From Candidatus Eremiobacteraceae bacterium (lineage in GTDB: Bacteria > Vulcanimicrobiota > Vulcanimicrobiia > Eremiobacterales > Eremiobacteraceae), in NCBI GenBank assembly GCA_035295225.1, contig DATGJI010000023.1:1-64000 (forward strand): a stretch of DNA of 64,000 bases, in the 5' to 3' direction. Positions 17,436 through 25,380 of this stretch are shown piece by piece; position 1 is the first letter of the stretch, and each line of letters opens with the position of its first letter. The notes below the pieces were generated by a model, which saw nothing but the letters and a program-made list of their open reading frames with translations, was not told the DNA's origin and searched no databases. Both the position numbers and the translations under genes were made by a program.

Positions 17436-17980
17436 ATGATTTTCTGCCTTTGCGATGGTGTTCGAGGTTCGTCAGGACTGCAGACACGCCGCAACCGCGG
17501 TACGCCAATGGCGGCACCGCGGCGAATCGAAGAGATGTGTGGGCTTGCGAACTGAATTTCGCGGGTATTTCGCGTCGGTTGCGGCTGTCGGATCGGCGTC
17601 GTGACCTCGATCGTTGGTATACGCACGAACCTCTCGCGCGCTCGCGCCCGCATGCTGCAGGCGGCGCTTTCGCGGCGGTATCGTGCTGACCGGGGCGCTT
17701 CGATCGTCCTTTGCGCCTATGGCGGGAGCGTACTGCGCGAGGCGGGCGTTGCGAGAAATCTGGGAATGCGGTTTGGAAATCGTTCTCGGTGGCTTGCGTC
17801 GGCGCTGATTTGATCGGCACCGGACGTCTTCGCCGTGGATGCAACGCAAGTTCGGCTCGTGGTACGGGCCTCCGGCCGTCGACCGGTTCGAACCATTGGT
17901 TCTCCATGAGGGACGGGGCGGCCTCTTTCAAGACGCGGGCGGGTGGGATGACCGCCGCCGCGAAGCGCCAAACCACTTCC
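17436..17980. other. 545-base region without a convincing gene (RNase E leader)
   Basis: The region between the RNase E start and the palindromes before tpx has no recognisable protein. Short ORFs here (for example plus strand 17601-17813 and 17839-18042, minus strand 17472-17849) are Arg-rich and overlap each other. In other bacteria RNase E mRNA has a long 5' leader through which the enzyme controls its own level; this stretch would serve that role on the minus strand. A TTCGAACC sequence near 17885 does not fold into a tRNA T-arm. Confidence 0.4.
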
Positions 17981-18035
17981 GTAGTTGGGCGACTACCGGT
18001 CGCCGTAGCCGTAGTAGGGCGGCCATCGGTCGCCC
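17981..18035. repeat. Pair of diverged REP-like palindromes before tpx
   Basis: Two hairpins follow each other: GGCGAC/GTCGCC (17988-18004) and GGGCGGCC-ATC-GGTCGCCC (18018-18035, one G-T pair). Each has a GTAG-containing lead (GTAGTTGGGCG, GTAGTAGGGCGG), which relates them to the GTAGGGCGGAC family elsewhere. They end 9 bases before the tpx ribosome site, so they could fold in its leader. Confidence 0.6.
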
Positions 18036-18056
18036 ACGATAAAAAGGATGGTTCTC

Positions 18057-18605
18057 GTGAGCGTGGATCAGGCAACCGAGCGAAGCGGCATCGTGACATG
18101 GAAGGGCGCGCCGGTCACCTTGCAAGGTACGGCGGTGAAAGCCGGCGACAAGGCTCCCGATTTTCGGCTTGCGGCGGCCGACCTATCGAGCGTGACTCGC
18201 GACGACGTCATCGATCATGGAAAACGCGCGGCGCTGCTGATCGTCGTGCCGTCGCTCGACACCGGCGTCTGCTCGATCGAGACGGCGAAATTCAGCAAGC
18301 TCGTCGGGGAGCTTCCGGCAGAGAAAATCAAGACGTACGCGGTGAGCATGGATCTGCCGTTTGCGCAGAAGCGCTGGTGCGTTGCGGAAACCGTCAGCAA
18401 CATCGAGATGCTGTCGGATTTCCGCGACCACTCATTTGGCATGGCCTTCGGCGTGCGGATGAAGGAAAAGGGATTGCTCGCGCGATCGATCTTCATCATC
18501 GCCGCCGATGGTACGGTGCGTTACGTGCAGGTCGTTCCCGACGGCACGCACGAGCCGGACTACGAGGCCGCGTTGGCCGCGGCGAGATCGGCGGCGGGCA
18601 TCTAG
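18057..18605 (+). CDS. tpx: Thiol peroxidase (Tpx), atypical 2-Cys peroxiredoxin
   Basis: The product is 182 residues. I favour the GTG at 18057, because AAGG lies 9 bases upstream of it; the ATG at 18048 directly abuts that site. Tpx reduces H2O2 and alkyl hydroperoxides using thioredoxin. The peroxidatic Cys72 lies in PSLDTGVCSIETAKF and the resolving Cys108 in PFAQKRWCVAE, both at the family's positions, and the C-terminal GTHEPDYEAAL is typical. Length is slightly above the 165-170 norm because of an N-terminal extension. The stop overlaps that of the convergent SUI1-family gene by a few bases. Confidence 0.93.
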   Translation: MSVDQATERSGIVTWKGAPVTLQGTAVKAGDKAPDFRLAAADLSSVTRDDVIDHGKRAALLIVVPSLDTGVCSIETAKFSKLVGELPAEKIKTYAVSMDLPFAQKRWCVAETVSNIEMLSDFRDHSFGMAFGVRMKEKGLLARSIFIIAADGTVRYVQVVPDGTHEPDYEAALAAARSAAGI

Positions 18606-18883
18606 CCTCCGGCGCGCTTCACACGCCGGCCCTCGTGCTCGAAGAAGGCGATCACCGCGTCGCGGTGGTCGCCTTGCAGTTCCACAAATCCGTTCTTGGT
18701 CGTCCCGCCGGTCGCGCAGCGCCGTTTCAATTCCGTGCCGATGCGCTCGAGATCCGTTGCCGCCACACCGGTCACCACCGTCACGGAGCTCGCACGGCGC
18801 CGCTCGCGAAATACTCTGACGACGCCGTCGTCCGGCAGACGGTCGTATTTCTCGGGCACGACGCGATGCTTGGGCGATCTCAT
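18602..18883 (-). CDS. SUI1/YciH-family translation initiation factor
   Basis: The product is 93 residues. It matches the eIF1/SUI1 fold found in bacterial YciH: basic N-terminus, SVTVVTGVAATDLERIGTELKRRCATGGTTKNG (the TGG.xK.G loop that contacts the ribosome) and FVELQGDHRDAVIAFF. In archaea and eukaryotes this fold governs start-codon fidelity; the bacterial role is minor or stress-related. It overlaps the rodA stop by 4 bases (ATGA), so it is translationally coupled to rodA at the end of the min cluster. Its own stop overlaps the convergent tpx stop. Confidence 0.85.
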   Translation of the reverse strand: MRSPKHRVVPEKYDRLPDDGVVRVFRERRRASSVTVVTGVAATDLERIGTELKRRCATGGTTKNGFVELQGDHRDAVIAFFEHEGRRVKRAGG

Positions 18884-19995
18884 ACGTCGTCAAACGATAT
18901 CTTATCGCGCTGCACGTGGATATTGAGCAAGATCCCGACGGCCATGAGACACGTGATGAGGCTCGACCCGCCGTACGAGATGAACGGCAGCGGGATACCC
19001 GTTATGGGCATGATGCCGATGGTCATGCCGATGTTGACCATGATATGGAACGCGAACATCCCGGTGATGCCCGCCGCGACAAGCGCGCCGTACATGTCGC
19101 GCGCGCTCGCGAGCGCGATCAAGCCGCTCGCCACCACGATCGCGTACAGCGCGAGGAGCGCAAGCGCGCCGATGAATCCCCATTCTTCGCCGATCACCGT
19201 GAAGATGAAATCGGTCGCGTGTTCGGGCACGAAACCGAGTTGTGTCTGCGTGCCGTTGAACAGCCCTTTGCCGAGCAGCATGCCGGAGCCGATCGCGATC
19301 TTCGACTGGATCAGACTCCAGCCGGCGCCCTGCGGATCGCTTTGCGGATTGAGAAACATCAGCAGTCGCGCGCGCTGGTACCCGTGCAGCACGAACGGCG
19401 ACGTCACCGCGACGGCGCCAAGACCGACGAACGCCGCGGCGTAGGCGGCGAAATAGCGAGCTTTCGGCAGCGCGAAGAAGAACATGGCGGTGAAAATCGC
19501 GATGATGACGAGCGCTGTTCCGAGGTCGGGCTGCTTCAGCACGAGCGCAACGGGGAGCGCCAATGCGGCGAGCGGCAGAAGAAAATCTCGGAAGCGACGC
19601 AGCGAACGCCGCGGGTCGGCGAGAATCGCGGCGAGTGACAGTGTGGACAAGAGCTTCGCCGGCTCGGACGGTTGAAAGACGATCGGTCCTATGCCGATCC
19701 AACGCTGTGCGCCGAGCGCTGTGTGGCCGGCTGCAAGAACCGCAGCGAGCAGCACGATGTTGACGATATAGAGCGGCAGCGCGAAGCGTTGCCAGACATG
19801 GTAGTCCACAAACGCGAGCGCGGCCATCGCAAGCACGCCCACGATGAGATACGCGATCTGATGCGCGACGTCGCCCCGAGCGTCGCCTGCGTGCAGGGTC
19901 GCGCTCTTGATCACGACGAGCCCGACCACCGATAGCGCTATCGCCGTGATCGCGAGAACGTAGTTAAGCGAGACGTACCAAGGGCGCTCCAGCAT
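18880..19995 (-). CDS. rodA: Rod-shape-determining SEDS glycosyltransferase RodA
   Basis: The product is 371 residues with about ten membrane segments. RodA polymerises lipid II glycans for lateral wall growth, working with a class B PBP and the MreB elongasome. SEDS signatures are present: LGAQRWIGIGPIVFQPSEPAKL, VLKQPDLGTALV (the catalytic-loop Asp of KQPDLGT), the large-loop RLLMFLNPQSDPQGAGWSLIQSKIAIGSGMLLGKG pattern, FIFTVIGEEWGF, and the terminal PLPFISYGGSSL. RodA rather than FtsW is indicated by FQPSEPAKL/KQPDLGT and the neighbouring Min genes. No mreBCD or PBP2 gene lies in the window. It sits between minE and the SUI1-family gene. Confidence 0.93.
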   Translation of the reverse strand: MLERPWYVSLNYVLAITAIALSVVGLVVIKSATLHAGDARGDVAHQIAYLIVGVLAMAALAFVDYHVWQRFALPLYIVNIVLLAAVLAAGHTALGAQRWIGIGPIVFQPSEPAKLLSTLSLAAILADPRRSLRRFRDFLLPLAALALPVALVLKQPDLGTALVIIAIFTAMFFFALPKARYFAAYAAAFVGLGAVAVTSPFVLHGYQRARLLMFLNPQSDPQGAGWSLIQSKIAIGSGMLLGKGLFNGTQTQLGFVPEHATDFIFTVIGEEWGFIGALALLALYAIVVASGLIALASARDMYGALVAAGITGMFAFHIMVNIGMTIGIMPITGIPLPFISYGGSSLITCLMAVGILLNIHVQRDKISFDDV

Positions 19996-20007
19996 CCTTG
20001 ATACGGG

Positions 20008-20541
20008 TTATCCGCTGGGCGGCGGCGCCCCCGCGTCGTCGTTCGGCTGCGGCGTCCCCGCGTCGTCGTTTGACTGCGGCGTCCCCGCGTCGTCGTTCGG
20101 CTGCGATGCGAGCGGCGCGATCGCGGCCGTGCGTGCCCGCCGTCTCCGGCGGCGACGCGGCACGGTCATCGTTGCCTGTTGCGCGGCGGAGCCGTTTGCA
20201 GCATCGGCGGAAGCGGTTTGCTTGGCCGACGTGAATTCGGCCCCTTCGGGCACGGCGACGCGGCGCGCGAGCGCGATCGCATCGTGCGTCTTGACTTCGC
20301 GCACTGGGATGTTCGCCATCAGGGCGAATTGGCGCTCGGCGTTCTCAAAGTGCACGTCCATACCACGCTCGTCGATCTCCAGATACCGCCGGAGCACGTC
20401 GAGCATCTCGCCCTTCATCGCATCGAAGATATCCGGCGCGAGCGAGACACGATCGGACATCAAGACCAACCGGAGCCGCTCGCGGGCTCTGCTCGAACTC
20501 GCCTCTTCGCGGCGGAAAAACTTCGCGAGGAAATCGATCAT
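20008..20541 (-). CDS. minE: MinE cell-division topological factor with extended C-terminal tail
   Basis: The product is 177 residues, about twice the usual 85-90. Residues 1-88 are canonical MinE: membrane-targeting amphipathic start MIDFLAKFFRRE, then ARERLRLVLMSDRVSLAPD and the contact-helix/beta region EMLDVLRRYLEIDERGMDVHF. The rest is unusual: an Ala-rich linker, a strongly basic patch (VPRRRRRRRARTA) and three copies of a 10-residue repeat (QPNDDAGTPQ-like). MinE activates the MinD ATPase and drives Min oscillation. The basic tail could add membrane or nucleic-acid binding. It follows two minD genes in one operon. Confidence 0.9.
   Translation of the reverse strand: MIDFLAKFFRREEASSSRARERLRLVLMSDRVSLAPDIFDAMKGEMLDVLRRYLEIDERGMDVHFENAERQFALMANIPVREVKTHDAIALARRVAVPEGAEFTSAKQTASADAANGSAAQQATMTVPRRRRRRRARTAAIAPLASQPNDDAGTPQSNDDAGTPQPNDDAGAPPPSG
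20028..20105. repeat. 30-bp tandem repeat in the minE 3' end
   Basis: Three near-identical 30-bp units (containing CCCCGCGTCGTCGTTCGGCT on the plus strand) encode the (QPNDDAGTP)-type decapeptides at the C-terminus of MinE. The unit length is a multiple of three, so copy-number changes keep the frame. Confidence 0.75.
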
Positions 20542-20553
20542 CAGTCCAGTCCT

Positions 20554-21447
20554 CTACGAACGGCCAAGGCCGAGCGTGCTCATGATCCGTGTGACGAAAT
20601 TGCTCTTGTCTTCGAACGATGGGATCGGCACATCTTCGCCGAGCATGCGGCGCGCGATCCTGCGGAATGCCGCCCCGGTCTCGGAGCCTTCGATGTCGAT
20701 GACCGGTGTGCCGCGATTGGTGGCGATGATGATCTCGCGTTCGTCCGGCACGACGCCGAGCAAGTCGAGACGAAGGATCGCGTTCACGTCGGCGACGCTC
20801 ATCATCGTGCCCTTCTTGACCATGGCGGGGCGAACGCGGTTGACGACGAGCTTCAACTCGATGTTCCGCGGCAGCAAGCCGATGACGCGATCCGCGTCAC
20901 GGACCGCCGAGACCTCGGGAGTCGTGACCACGATCGCCTCCTGCGCACCGACGACCGCGTTGCGGAATCCCTGTTCGATGCCCGCCGGACAATCGATGAG
21001 GACGAATTCAAAGCGCTCCTGGAGCTGGCGGACGAGCAGCGCCATCTTCTCCTCCGGCACATCGTCTTTCTCACGATTTTGCGCCGCGGGCATCAAGAGA
21101 AGATTCCGGCGAACGCGATCCCGCACAAGCGCGTCATCGAGCGAGCATTTCTCTTCGATGACGTCGAGCAGGTGCTTGGAGACGCGGTTTTCGAGACCGA
21201 GCACGACGTCGAGATTGCGCAGCCCCACGTCGGCATCAACGACGACGACCGAACGGCCGGCGTCGGCGAGAGCGGTGCCGAGGTTGGCGGTCGTGGTCGT
21301 CTTCCCGACGCCGCCTTTGCCGGACGTCACCACGATCGACCGGCCGAGTTTGACGGGTGCGGCCGACGGCGCGTCGAGCTGCAGCTGTGAACTTGCTCCG
21401 GCCGGCGCCGCAGGCGCGTCTTGGACGTCGCGTTCGAGATCAGGCAT
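20554..21447 (-). CDS. minD: MinD septum-site ATPase, second paralogue (with N-terminal extension)
   Basis: The product is 297 residues. It is a deviant-Walker P-loop ATPase of the ParA/MinD family: TSGKGGVGKTTTTANLGTAL, switch I VVDADVGLRNLDV, switch II/Walker B VLIDCPAGIE, TTPEVSAVRDADR, and a C-terminal amphipathic membrane-targeting helix NFVTRIMSTLGLG. An extra 35 residues (Ala/Pro/Gln-rich) precede the P-loop strand, unlike the upstream paralogue. MinD recruits MinC to the membrane and is cleared by MinE. It overlaps the first minD gene by 8 bases and is followed by minE at 12 bases. Confidence 0.92.
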   Translation of the reverse strand: MPDLERDVQDAPAAPAGASSQLQLDAPSAAPVKLGRSIVVTSGKGGVGKTTTTANLGTALADAGRSVVVVDADVGLRNLDVVLGLENRVSKHLLDVIEEKCSLDDALVRDRVRRNLLLMPAAQNREKDDVPEEKMALLVRQLQERFEFVLIDCPAGIEQGFRNAVVGAQEAIVVTTPEVSAVRDADRVIGLLPRNIELKLVVNRVRPAMVKKGTMMSVADVNAILRLDLLGVVPDEREIIIATNRGTPVIDIEGSETGAAFRRIARRMLGEDVPIPSFEDKSNFVTRIMSTLGLGRS

Positions 21448-22237
21448 GTGAGCGGGTTCCGATCATCAGTCGGCGCAGGCGGCCGAAGAAGCCGTCGTCG
21501 TCGAACGACGGCAGCGGCACGTCCTCTCCGATCAGACGACGTGCTATCGCAATGTAGGTCTTGGCGAGACGCCGGCTCGCATCGAGCACGATCGGCTCGC
21601 CCCGATTCGTCGTGTCGATGATCTCTTCGTCGTCCGGCACGACGCCGAGCACTTCGCGACCGAGAATCTCCGCGACGTCCTCGACCGCGAGCATGTCGCC
21701 CGTCTTCACCATCTCGAGACGGACTCGATTGACGATCAGACGTGCGCGCCGTTGGCCGAGCATGCCGAGAATCCGATCGGCGTCGCGAATAGCAGACACC
21801 TCAGGCGTCGTGACGACGATCGCTTCGTCGGCGCCTGCGATTGCGTTGCGGAAACCATGTTCGATGCCGGCCGGACAATCTATGAGAACGACATCGAATT
21901 CCGCCACGAGCAGACGCACGACTTCGCGCATCTGATCCTCTTCGATCGATTCCTTGTTCTTGGTCTGCGACGCGGGCAGCAAGTACAGCCCGTCAAGCCG
22001 TTTGTCGCGGATCAGAGCCTGGCGCGGCTGGCAGCGCCCTTCGGCGACGTCGACGAGATCAAAGACGATGCGTTTTTCCAGTCCGAGGACGAGATCGAGA
22101 TTGCGCAATCCGATGTCCGCGTCCATGAGCACGACTTGCTTGCCGAGCGATGCGAGCGCGCAGCCGACATTAGCGGTCGTCGTGGTCTTTCCGACGCCGC
22201 CTTTCCCTGACGTGATGACGAATGCTCTTCCCGGCAA
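21440..22237 (-). CDS. minD: MinD septum-site ATPase, first paralogue
   Basis: The product is 265 residues, normal for MinD. Motifs are ITSGKGGVGKTTTTANVGCAL, LMDADIGLRNLDLVLGLE, VLIDCPAGIEHGFRNA, TTPEVSAIRDADRILGM and the C-terminal membrane helix DGFFGRLRRLMIG. This is the more canonical of the two adjacent copies and follows minC by 15 bases. Both copies retain the deviant Walker lysine (GKGG), the catalytic motifs and a membrane helix, so both look functional. They have diverged well beyond a recent duplication. Confidence 0.93.
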   Translation of the reverse strand: MPGRAFVITSGKGGVGKTTTTANVGCALASLGKQVVLMDADIGLRNLDLVLGLEKRIVFDLVDVAEGRCQPRQALIRDKRLDGLYLLPASQTKNKESIEEDQMREVVRLLVAEFDVVLIDCPAGIEHGFRNAIAGADEAIVVTTPEVSAIRDADRILGMLGQRRARLIVNRVRLEMVKTGDMLAVEDVAEILGREVLGVVPDDEEIIDTTNRGEPIVLDASRRLAKTYIAIARRLIGEDVPLPSFDDDGFFGRLRRLMIGTRSHA

Positions 22238-22252
22238 CGGATTCTTCCTTCG

Positions 22253-22990
22253 CTATCGGTGTGGCTGGTCCGCGCGGACGATGACGATCCGGCCGTCGCG
22301 GATCGTCGCGATTTCAGGCAGAAGATCGTGGGCGCGTCGCTTGTCCGCAGGCGGGGCCGCCGCGATGCAGCGCGATATGCGCAGCTGCGTCGCTTCAAGC
22401 CTCAGCGCGTATACCGATGCCGCATCATCGCCGCGCGCGCCTGCGTGGGCGACTCCCCGCAGAGCCCCCCAGACGATGATGTCCCCGCCGGCGATGAGTT
22501 CGGCGCCTGCGTTCACATCGCCGACGACGACCAGATTTCCCTCGGCTTCGAACGACTGGCCTGAGCGCACGGTGCCCTTGTGATAGACGTTTGTGACGGG
22601 TTCGTCGGCGTCGCGCGTTTGATCGTGCGCCGCCTGAGATCGCCGTGCTCTTCCGTTGCGCGACGGGGTGGTGCGATCGTCAACCTTCCGCGGCGCTGCC
22701 GCAACGCTGGCTGCGACGAGCCGAAGCCCGGCGGACCGGGCGACGGCGGCGGACGAATCGCTGTCGCACACGGCACCGTCTGCTGTGATGCCGTACTGTT
22801 CGAGCGTGGCGATGACGGCCGCGAGCTCAGGCGCTTCCGCGCTCTCGCCTCCGAGCATGAGCACGGCGCGGCTTCCGCGATAGAAATCCGGGCTTGCATC
22901 CAGCTTTCCACGCAGCTCAAGGACAGCCCCGGCGAGCGGACGGTCGTACAGGTGCAACAGCAGCCCCGACTTCGTCCCCTTGATCTGCAT
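22253..22990 (-). CDS. minC: MinC septum-site-determining protein
   Basis: The product is 245 residues from the ATG at 22990 (MQIKGTKSGLLLHLYD); an ATG at 23065 would add 25 residues and neither ribosome site is decisive. The N-terminal domain contains a FtsZ-inhibitory alpha/beta fold (FYRGSRAVLMLGG). A basic Gln/Arg/Asp-rich linker follows, then the C-terminal beta-helix: NVYHKGTVRSGQSFEAEGNLVVVGDVNAGAELIAGGDIIVWGALRGVAHAGARGDD, which is the strongly conserved MinD-binding, MinC-dimerising part. It heads the run minC-minD-minD-minE-rodA-SUI1 and blocks Z-ring assembly away from midcell. Confidence 0.88.
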   Translation of the reverse strand: MQIKGTKSGLLLHLYDRPLAGAVLELRGKLDASPDFYRGSRAVLMLGGESAEAPELAAVIATLEQYGITADGAVCDSDSSAAVARSAGLRLVAASVAAAPRKVDDRTTPSRNGRARRSQAAHDQTRDADEPVTNVYHKGTVRSGQSFEAEGNLVVVGDVNAGAELIAGGDIIVWGALRGVAHAGARGDDAASVYALRLEATQLRISRCIAAAPPADKRRAHDLLPEIATIRDGRIVIVRADQPHR

Positions 22991-23239
22991 TGCGTCGCGA
23001 CGCGCCTCATAGCTGCTTGGATGTAAAGCGGAGCCTGCGCTCGGCCTGAACGCGAGGCTGCTCATGTCCCGCCGACTTCAGGGGGACGTTTCGATTCCCT
23101 TGTGGAGAGCGCTGTGAATCAATTGTGAATGAGATGTGGATGAGAGCCCGTCACAGCGACGTTCGATGAGAGGACTCTCCCACCGTCCGGCGCATCCAGT
23201 ACTGCACCACTTCGCCCTCGCACGAGAGGAGCGCTCCCG

Positions 23240-25219
23240 ATGTCTTTGATCAAGCGCGCGCTTGCGGTCGCAACAGCCGTAGCCGTCACTGCCGCAGCTT
23301 TCCCGCTCCCCGCCGCAGCGGTCTCCACCGCCACAGAGATCCGCATGGGCCAGCAAGAAGCGCAGCAGATCGACGCGCAAAACCAGCTGATGTCCGACCC
23401 GGTCATGAACACTTGGGTATCCGGCATCGAGGACAACCTGGCGAAGTATCGCGCCCGCCCCGACATCACGTACACCGTGAAGATCGTGGATACGAACGAG
23501 ATCAACGCTTTCTCACTCGCGGGCGGCTTCGTCTACATCAATTTCGGCACGCTCAACTTCGCAAGCTCCGACGACGAGCTGGCCGGCGTTTTGGGTCACG
23601 AGACCGGCCACGTTGAACGGCGCCACGTGATCACCGGGAACGCCAAGGCGCAGGTCCTCAATATTCTCTTGGGCATCCTCTCGTTCACGTCCCCATTCGT
23701 CTACCGCTTCGGCAACCTCATCGGCGATCTCTCGATGCAGAAGATGTCGCGCATCGACGAGCTCCAGGCCGACCAATACGGTCTGCAGCTCATGAGCCGA
23801 GCAGGCTACGACCCGGATGCGATGGTCTCGTTCATGGAGCACATGCAAAAGGAGTTCGGCAACTCGGGCAATGGCCTCGAGAAGTACTTCGAAGATCATC
23901 CGGATCCGGTCAACCGCATCGCGCACCTCAAAGGCTACCCGGAATTCACGCAAGCGACGACCGATCAAGTCCTTGCGCAGGCGATGCACGACCAGGACGA
24001 GGGCCGGTACGCATACGCTCTCGCCAAGTTCAACTCCGTGCTCGCGAAAGATCCGACGAATCAGCTGGCCTTGCTGCATAGCGGCGAAACCCAGATCGCG
24101 CTCGGCAACTTCGATAAGAGCGAGATCGCGTTGAAACAGATCGCACACTCGAGCAGCGCTTCAGCCGACGCCGCCGGGGCCGCCAACCGCGCGCTCGCGC
24201 TCCTGCCTCAAACATCGGACAGCCGCAATGCTCTGCTCGCGCCGAATCTCGACCCGGTCCGCAAGTCGCTGACGGACGCGATCGGCCGGGCACGTACCGC
24301 GCAGACGGCGGTCGACGACCGCGCCAAACTCGCGAAAGATGATCTACAGCGCTTCAGCGACCGCCTCGACAATCTGGCGTACGAGGTTCCGGATTTCGGC
24401 AACGTCGATATCCGGCCCGGCAGCCGGCTGGAAGGCATCGAGAACGATCTCGCTCATATGTCGCGTGCGATCAACGTGATCGGCGACAAGTGCGGCTATC
24501 TCAACTCTGAGTCATCCAGCTTGGTCAAAGACGACATCGGCGTGCTCAATGAGATGAACGCGCGCGTCACCGCGCCCGTGATCACCGGCGACACCCTCCG
24601 CCTGCTGCCGTTCTATGGCGAAATGACCAGCGGCATGAACGCCTCGACGGGTCAGATCATAGACGCGATCACGGCCGGCCGCGGTGCCCTCGCGCTTGGC
24701 TGGCAATCGCTGCCGCCGCTCGACGCCTACTTCCGTCAGCTATCGCGCACGCCGGTTGACTTCGGCGGGGACATCTCGCCGCTCGCGGCGCAGCAGCTCA
24801 AACCGCTTGCCACGGCGGCCGAGACTGCGCTCGACGCCGCGGCCCATGCATCGGACGTCGCGCAGTCGCTGTACTTTTCCGCGCAATCGCGGCAGATCCA
24901 GGCGCGCATCACGCTGCTTGGCGTCGGCTATCCTGAAGGCCGCTACGATTCGCTCGCGCAGTCGGTCAGGCATCGCTTGGGGATAGAGCCGCCGACCTAC
25001 GCGCAAGTGCTCAATCTCGGGATGTCGCCGGGCGACGTCGCCGTCGCTTCGTGGCTAGCCGCGGAAGAAAAAGTGCCGGTCAGCACGGTCATCAACGAAC
25101 AGCGCGCGGAGAGCAAGCCGTTCGTCGATATGGCGCTCGACAAGCATCTCTCGCAAGAATCGCTTGAGGTCGTGCTCGGGCTCTGGTGGCAGGGTTACAC
25201 GGAGCAGGCCGGCGTCTAA
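23240..25219 (+). CDS. M48-family zinc metalloprotease with long C-terminal region (BepA-like)
   Basis: The product is 659 residues from an ATG at 23240 preceded by AGAGGAG. A Sec signal peptide (MSLIKRALAVATAVAVTAAAF…AAA) indicates export. The active site is HETGH at 120-124, with Glu174 (DELQADQYG) as the third zinc ligand. The N-terminal segment TEIRMGQQEAQQID and INAFSLAGGFVYINFGTLNF are typical of periplasmic M48 proteases (BepA/LoiP), which degrade stalled outer-membrane proteins. After residue ~245 there is a short TPR-like segment (AYALAKFNSVLAKDPTNQLAL) and then ~300 helical Ala-rich residues unlike BepA. It has its own terminator downstream. A periplasmic quality-control role fits the outer-membrane genes of the window. 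Confidence 0.87.
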   Translation: MSLIKRALAVATAVAVTAAAFPLPAAAVSTATEIRMGQQEAQQIDAQNQLMSDPVMNTWVSGIEDNLAKYRARPDITYTVKIVDTNEINAFSLAGGFVYINFGTLNFASSDDELAGVLGHETGHVERRHVITGNAKAQVLNILLGILSFTSPFVYRFGNLIGDLSMQKMSRIDELQADQYGLQLMSRAGYDPDAMVSFMEHMQKEFGNSGNGLEKYFEDHPDPVNRIAHLKGYPEFTQATTDQVLAQAMHDQDEGRYAYALAKFNSVLAKDPTNQLALLHSGETQIALGNFDKSEIALKQIAHSSSASADAAGAANRALALLPQTSDSRNALLAPNLDPVRKSLTDAIGRARTAQTAVDDRAKLAKDDLQRFSDRLDNLAYEVPDFGNVDIRPGSRLEGIENDLAHMSRAINVIGDKCGYLNSESSSLVKDDIGVLNEMNARVTAPVITGDTLRLLPFYGEMTSGMNASTGQIIDAITAGRGALALGWQSLPPLDAYFRQLSRTPVDFGGDISPLAAQQLKPLATAAETALDAAAHASDVAQSLYFSAQSRQIQARITLLGVGYPEGRYDSLAQSVRHRLGIEPPTYAQVLNLGMSPGDVAVASWLAAEEKVPVSTVINEQRAESKPFVDMALDKHLSQESLEVVLGLWWQGYTEQAGV

Positions 25220-25241
25220 ACGCAGAGTACGGATCGAGTCG

Positions 25242-25268
25242 AAGGGGCCGACGCGCGTCGGCCCCTTT
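25242..25268 (+). terminator. Rho-independent terminator after the M48 protease
   Basis: AAGGGGCCGACG-CG-CGTCGGCCCCTT is a 12-bp perfect stem followed by CTTT. It starts 22 bases after the protease stop. The same stem core (GGGGCCGACG) recurs in the hairpin after gyrB at 62522, so this may be a dispersed terminator-like family. Confidence 0.8.
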
Positions 25269-25380
25269 CAGTTGCAGCGTCCCCGCCCCATGCCGTCCAA
25301 TCTCGCGGACCAAGTGTAGAAATCGCATAGAATCACCCCGGCAGGTCGGCACTTGCGGCGCATCGCACATAGGGGAGTCC

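Noticed and set aside
17870-17910. A TTCGAACC segment resembling a tRNA T-loop
   Set aside because: The flanks do not form a 5-bp T-stem on either strand and no acceptor or anticodon arm can be folded.
16717-18099. A 460-codon minus-strand frame overlapping the RNase E N-terminus
   Set aside because: It covers the catalytic domain of RNase E in another frame and is Arg/His-rich; RNase E matches its family at exact catalytic positions.
20129-21451. Plus-strand open frames of over 400 codons opposite minE and minD
   Set aside because: Ser/Arg-rich antisense frames; MinD motifs on the minus strand are unambiguous.
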